Below, piece after piece: positions 59,533 through 64,000 of a stretch of 64,000 bases of DNA; position 1 is the stretch's first letter, and the number at the start of each line of letters is the position of its first letter. The notes beneath the pieces are model-generated. The model had not been told where the DNA came from. It searched no databases and worked only from the letters and a program-made list of their open reading frames with translations. Both the position numbers and the translations under genes were made by a program. Source of the stretch: Heliocidaris tuberculata (taxonomy: Eukaryota; Echinodermata; Echinoidea; Camarodonta; Echinometridae). The DNA lies in assembly GCA_025618425.1 (NCBI GenBank), contig CM046835.1, positions 14,705,200-14,769,199 of the forward strand, in the 5' to 3' direction.

Positions 59533-59910
59533 CGTATCCGGACAACTACCCCCTGGACAATTACCCCCGGAAAACCACCCCCCGGAAAACCACCCCCTCG
59601 ACGACTACCCCCCTAGGACAACTACCCCCCACGACAACTACCCCCTAGGACAACTACCCCCAGGACAACTACCCCCAGGACAATTACCCCCCGGACAACT
59701 ACCCCCCGAACAACTACCCCCTGGACAGCTACCCCCGGAAAAATTGGCCTGGGGGTAATTGTCCTGGGGGGTAGTTGTCCTGGGGGTAGTTGTCCTGGGG
59801 GTAGTTGTCCTGGGGGTAGTTGTCCTAGGGGGGTAGTCGTCCAGGGGGTGGTTTTTCGGGGGGGTAGTTGTCCGGGGGGTAGTTGTCTAGGGGGTAGTTG
59901 TCCTAGAATC
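59533..59910. mobile_element. Inverted ACAACTACCCCC minisatellite element with 9-bp flanking repeats
   Basis: The left half is a run of GGACAACTACCCCC units. The right half is the same unit inverted (GGGGGTAGTTGTCC), so the element can form one long hairpin. It is flanked by GGTATCAGC at 59524-59532 and 59911-59919. A 9-bp duplication would fit Mutator-type transposition. That class assignment is inference. Confidence 0.75.
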
Positions 59911-60129
59911 GGTATCAGCATCAGCATCATAGCGATTAATCAATATCAGATATTGAAATATATCATTGACTGTTTAGACTTCGTTAACCCAGATCTGCCA
60001 AAGGGTAATGTAAATCATGTAAATGGTGCTCCTAAAATCTAAGTGAATATACATAGCTTTCGGAAGAAATCTTATACCGTTGTCGGTGATGCTTTTAAAT
60101 TAAAGGGTAAGCACCCCACCCTTAAAGAA

Positions 60130-60952
60130 CCCCTGCCATCGAAATGCAAGTGGATACCTGTTGGTGTGCAGTCCTACATACATCTCATATTTTGATATTT
60201 AAACTTCTAAATATGTTTCATAGATTTTTAAGTATTTTTTAAAATAATTTTCTGCAACCTGCTAAGCCCCATCCACTTAACAAAAATTCTCCCGACAATT
60301 TGCCCCTGTGACATCATCTGTCAATCATCAGTGAGCTAATAGCGATTTTGCAAGTGAAATTGGTATTTAAATTTGTCAAAGCTGACACCTGTTAAAATAC
60401 AACATACAATAACAATGTCAGACATGCTGTAGCATCAGCAGGAAAACAAAGGCAATGAGGAGGTATTGTATGAATTATGAGTGTGTGCTAAGCAGGGGGA
60501 TCACTTTCTATTGTACTGTAGAATAGTGAAATGTAACTTCCGCCAGATCAGCACACACTCATCATAGAATTGCATGCTTTCATGCAATACCTCCTCGTTG
60601 CCTTTGTTTTCCTACTGATGCTACATCATGTCTGACAGAGCAACTCCCATTGTATGTTGTATTGTAACAGGTGTCAGCTTTGACAAAGTTAAATACCAAT
60701 TTCACTTGCAAAATCGCTATTAGCTTACTAATGAGTGACAGATGATGTCACCCGGGATGTCACAGGGGGCAAATGGTCTGGAAGATTTTTGTTAAGTGGG
60801 TGGGGCTTAGCAGGTTGTAGAAAATTCATTTCAAAAAATATTTTTAAATCTATGAAACATTTAGAAGTTTAAATATCAAAATATGAGATGAGATATGAGA
60901 TGAGATGTAATTGCACACCAACTGGTATCCACTTGCATTTTGATGACAGGGG
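60130..60952. mobile_element. Large palindromic foldback element (~820 bp)
   Basis: Arms of about 350 bp are inverses: CCATCGAAATGCAAGTGGAT versus ATCCACTTGCATTTTGATG at the ends, and GGAAAACAAAGGCAATGAGG versus its inverse near the centre (about 60530). GATGAGATATGAGATGAGAT at 60893-60912 is a small local expansion in one arm. Confidence 0.8.
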
Positions 60953-60992
60953 CCATGTATCTCCTGATCACATCACAAGACAACTGCGTTAA

Positions 60993-61290
60993 CAACGTTA
61001 TCACAACATTGTAACTAGACCACGATTCTGCACTCTCATTAGGTCCACGCTGATCATCATAGTGCTCGTCTGTGGGGTCTACTTGCCAGTACTACATTCA
61101 CAATCTTATACAAAGAATAGTGGAAGAATGCCGAACCAAGGATGTGTTGTGTACACGACTGGATTAATTGTCATTGTTCTCGTCTGCCTGGCTCTTGCAT
61201 TTACACTAGTAATTTACATCAAAATTTTGGTAATAGCATATCACAAAAACCGCTTTATATCAGGGACTAGTACATGGACTCAACCCGTGG
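60993..61290 (+). pseudogene. Class A GPCR fragment (TM4-TM5), interrupted
   Basis: One frame reads QRYHNIVTRP, a DRY-like site with the Asp lost. Next are hydrophobic TLIIIVLVCGVYLPVL (TM4-like), a Cys in GCVVY (ECL2-like), hydrophobic LIVIVLVCLALAF and VIYIKILVIAYHKNR, a TM5 with basic exit. A TAA lies directly before the Gln codon. The frame is cut at 61290 by the hAT-like insertion and resumes at its far side for about 13 codons before a stop. No receptor subfamily is assigned. It could instead be an exon of a disrupted gene. Confidence 0.5.
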
Positions 61291-62592
61291 CAGGGGCGGC
61301 GCTCCCGGGGGGAGGGGCAGTGCCCCCACTTTTTCAAGTACCCTAAAGTGCCCCTTTTCATAAGCTGATAAGTGCCCCCATTTCTTCGTATAGTGCCCCT
61401 TTTTCTTTCTAAGTGCCCTTTTTACCTTCTGAAAAGTGCCCCCTTTAACCTCAGACATTACTGCCCCTTTTGAAATCTAATAAGTGCCGTTTTTTGTCTG
61501 ATTAGTGCCCATTTTCCGTTCAAATAGTGCAATTTTTCCTTCTGATAAGTGCCCCTTTTTACCTCTGATAAGTGCCCCTTTTCCTTCGTATATCTGCGCC
61601 CCTTCTTCTTTCTGATACATGCCCTTTTCACCTTCTGATAAGTGCTCCTTTTAACCTCAGACATTACTGCCCCTTTTGAAATCTGTGCATTTGTTTTTCG
61701 TCTGATTAGTGCCCATTTTCAGTTCTAATAGTGCAATTTCCCTTCTTATAAGTGCCCTTTTTACCTCTGTTAAGTGGCCCTTTTTCTTCGCATGACTGCC
61801 CCTTCTTCTTTCTAATAAGTGCCTTTTCACCTTCTGATAAGTGCCCCTTTTAAGCTCAGATGAGTGCCCCCTTCGGAATCCGACAAGTGTTCTTGTTTTC
61901 GTCTGATTAGTGCCTATTTTCCGTTCTAATAGTGCAATTTTTCCTTATGATAAGTGCCCTTTTCACCTCTGATAAATGCCTCTTTTAAGTGCCCCTTTTA
62001 CTTCTGATCAGTGCCCCCCTTTTTCTTTCTAATAGTATTATTTTCCCTTTTGATAAGTGCCCCTTTTGTCTTCTGATAGGTGCCTTACCTGTATCCCTAT
62101 ATATATTTAATATATCTTACCTATATACCCCGATGTCGCTTACAAACTGTGCCCTAAAGTCCACAAAAGAGCCATATACCTAGCTCCAAATAACCAGAGA
62201 GGCTTCATAATAACAGATTCTCCTACTGATATCAGCCCTAAATCATAACAGGAAGGAGGAAAAAATTCACCATTGTCTTCTTATCATATTACAGGAAAAT
62301 CGCTGCTACTCAAAATATCTTGAATATTTTATATATGAATAATCAGACCATTACACTCAACTGCAAAGTAGTTTTTATCTTGAACCACATTAAGACATAA
62401 ACAATAAAGTGTCGCCGGAAAATGATCCTCGATAGTGTATTAATCAAAATGTAGCGGTATACTTATGTCTCAAAGTGGCATTTTCGGCCTTGTTTTCACC
62501 CTTTGTAGGTGCCCTTCCCCCCCCCCCCCCAAAGCGCCCTTCTTTGTTGGTGCCCTCCCCCCCCCCTTTTGAAAGACGCTCCACCGCCCCTG
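61291..62592. mobile_element. 1.3-kb hAT-like element built of AAGTGCCCC tandem repeats
   Basis: Ends CAGGGGCGGCGCTCC and GGAGCGTCTTTC...CCGCCCCTG-type inverse (CACCGCCCCTG at the right). Target duplication ACCCGTGG / ACCCGTTG (6 of 8, with the mismatch at the last bases) at 61283-61290 and 62593-62600. From about 61330 to 62090 the interior is a degenerate 30-36-bp array around CTTCTGATAAGTGCCCCTTT. The right part has C tracts. No transposase. Confidence 0.75.
61330..62090 (+). repeat. Degenerate 30-36-bp tandem array inside hAT-like element
   Basis: TGATAAGTGCCCCTTTT and close variants occur over twenty times, with higher-order repetition of about 215 bp (for example TTAACCTCAGACATTACTGC at 61445 and 61651). 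Confidence 0.85.
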
Positions 62593-63480
62593 ACCCGTTG
62601 TGTATAAACCAAGAAGTAAGGGCTTTGTGTTATTTAAAGCATCAAATTAAGAGGCGTTGAAAATCGCTGACATTTTCAATATAGACTATTTGATTATGTA
62701 TTCACGTTGTCTAACACCTGTGAACAAGTCATTTTATTCCATCATTAGTACAAAATAATTTATCAACAACAAAAACAATTTTTTTTTTCAATCGTCGTGA
62801 TCACTGAAGTCACTCCCCGAGGGAGTGAAAAATAGAGTGAATATTCCGGGAAATTTACTCCTTTCTTATTAGAGAGCACTTGATATTCCTCCATAAACAA
62901 ATGATCACTGACATGACTCCAAGGGGAGTGAAAATAGAGTGAAAAGTCACTCTTTTTTAGAGAGAGTAAGGGTTAAGCAGTGATTTGCACTTTGCGAAAC
63001 GCCGACATCAGAAGAAAAGAGAAACAACTCTTTATAACATTCACATTTATGATTATACAAATTAACAAATAATCATTTTGTTTGAAACTTTCTATAATTC
63101 ATCAACTTTTAGACCAGCCTGTGAAGTCAGACGCATGTATCAGATATTTGTTATATTTTAATTTGAAATAGTCAGTAATTTGGTCCAATGATAAGAATTA
63201 CACCACCAAACAGATTTGGAAAAATGGCCACAACAAGAAAATTATCTTTTGTATATACCGTTTGCAAGAATTGATTACTCCAAGACAGTAGCCTACCCAG
63301 GATTTTTTAAATGGGGTGTTTTTTATTCCAAAATTTTCTGACAAGGAAGGGGAGGTTAAAAGCACTGCTAAAGGAGGTGTTCTAACACCAAATAACACCA
63401 AAAGGGGGATGTTTGAACACCTAAAACACCCCCTTTGGCAAAAGGGGGTGTTTGAATTACACCCCCCCCCCCCCTCGGTA
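62593..63480. other. Geneless stretch with a local duplication
   Basis: ATCACTGAAGTCACTCCCCG and ATCACTGACATGACTCCAAG introduce two related ~100-bp units at about 62799 and 62903, each followed by GGAGTGAAAATAGAGTGAA. A repeat with GGTGTTTGAACACC-like words and a C run ends near 63475. Confidence 0.5.
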
Positions 63481-64000
63481 AGCGCATGAGCACGGGCGTC
63501 GCTAGAGGGTGTGTGGGGGTGTCACATCTAGAGTACATTTATATAGTCATAACTAGAGTCCCTTGATAGAAAGAGTAACGACAACCCGTGATTTGAATGC
63601 CATTTTGGGGCCACTATTACGTAGCATTTCAATTCAATTCCAACAAGCACCTGAGTGTTCTAAATGGAAAGAATTCGAATGCCATTTGGGGGCCAAAAAA
63701 TCATAGGACGTCCATGTCGTAATTATATCTATAAAGGGATCCTAGTCACATCCCTCCCCCCACCCCCTTCCCCCACTCAGAATTGCTGTCAGCATAATTG
63801 TGCGCCATCTCTGTCAGCAAAAAAAAAAAAAAAGAGGGGGGAAAAGGGAGAGGGAAGAGGAAAGAGAAGATGAAAAGGAGAGAAGAGAAAGGAGAAGAAA
63901 AAAGAAAAGAAAAAAGAAAAGGGAAAGGAAAGGAAAACAAAAACAGAAAGAAAAGAAGGAAAGGAAAAGGGAAGGACAGAAAAAGAAGGGAAAACTGGAC
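63481..64000. repeat. C-tract element fragment and purine-rich tract
   Basis: GGGCGTCGCTAGAGGGTGTG at about 63494 resembles the block at 12726. From 63816 to the window end the plus strand is almost entirely A and G. Confidence 0.7.

Overview
The window is animal nuclear DNA, most likely from a marine invertebrate deuterostome, and a sea urchin or other echinoderm is my best guess. It has one spread-out gene with small exons and large introns. Around and inside that gene is a very high density of short inverted-repeat transposons, tRNA-headed SINEs, LINE remnants, long homopolymer C/G tracts and microsatellites. The taxon is inferred from this repeat style and from the gene's similarity to its vertebrate counterpart. 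No single sequence here proves it.

The only complete gene I can support is SNX17 (sorting nexin 17), on the minus strand from 52213 (ATG) to 27506 (stop). I rebuilt twelve coding exons with GT-AG introns. Exon lengths sum to 1479 nt in one frame, giving 492 residues plus stop (human SNX17 has 470). The product has an N-terminal PX domain, an atypical FERM module and the conserved C-terminal tail ending in FEGIGEEDL. It should act on early endosomes, binding PI3P and NPxY-type cargo tails and handing cargo to the Retriever complex.

Layout. 1-1030: degenerate LINE reverse transcriptase. 1459-3150: hAT-like element with GGACTC arrays near both ends. 3.5-10.8 kb: small palindromic MITEs, AT repeats with Penelope-like ends, and a foldback element. 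12.3-20.1 kb: poly-C/G elements, local tandem duplications and an 800-bp GATGGT array. 22-27 kb: several TIR elements, two of them nested. 27.5-52.2 kb: SNX17, whose introns hold most of the unusual repeats. These include a 420-bp tandem array of tRNA-like units inside a filled/empty-site pair (34-38 kb), three copies of a TTAA-flanked MITE family (one more lies at 14 kb outside the gene and two in introns), and a 1.2-kb TTAA-flanked element carrying a 7SL-like SINE. 53.4-57.4 kb: a decayed ~300-bp tandem array with hAT insertions. 57.5-59.5 kb: a CR1/L2-like LINE fragment with an open reverse transcriptase frame, abutted by an inverted ACAACTACCCCC element. 60-62.6 kb: a foldback element, a GPCR fragment, and a 1.3-kb hAT-like element that interrupts it. 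62.6-64 kb: low-complexity sequence.

SNX17 is an isolated cellular gene here, and the rest of the window is mobile-element biology. The strongest leads are the tRNA-like array, the 7SL-like SINE and the hAT-like elements whose ends or interiors are built from tandem arrays. All coordinates were read by eye, so element ends may be off by a few bases unless a target-site duplication is stated.
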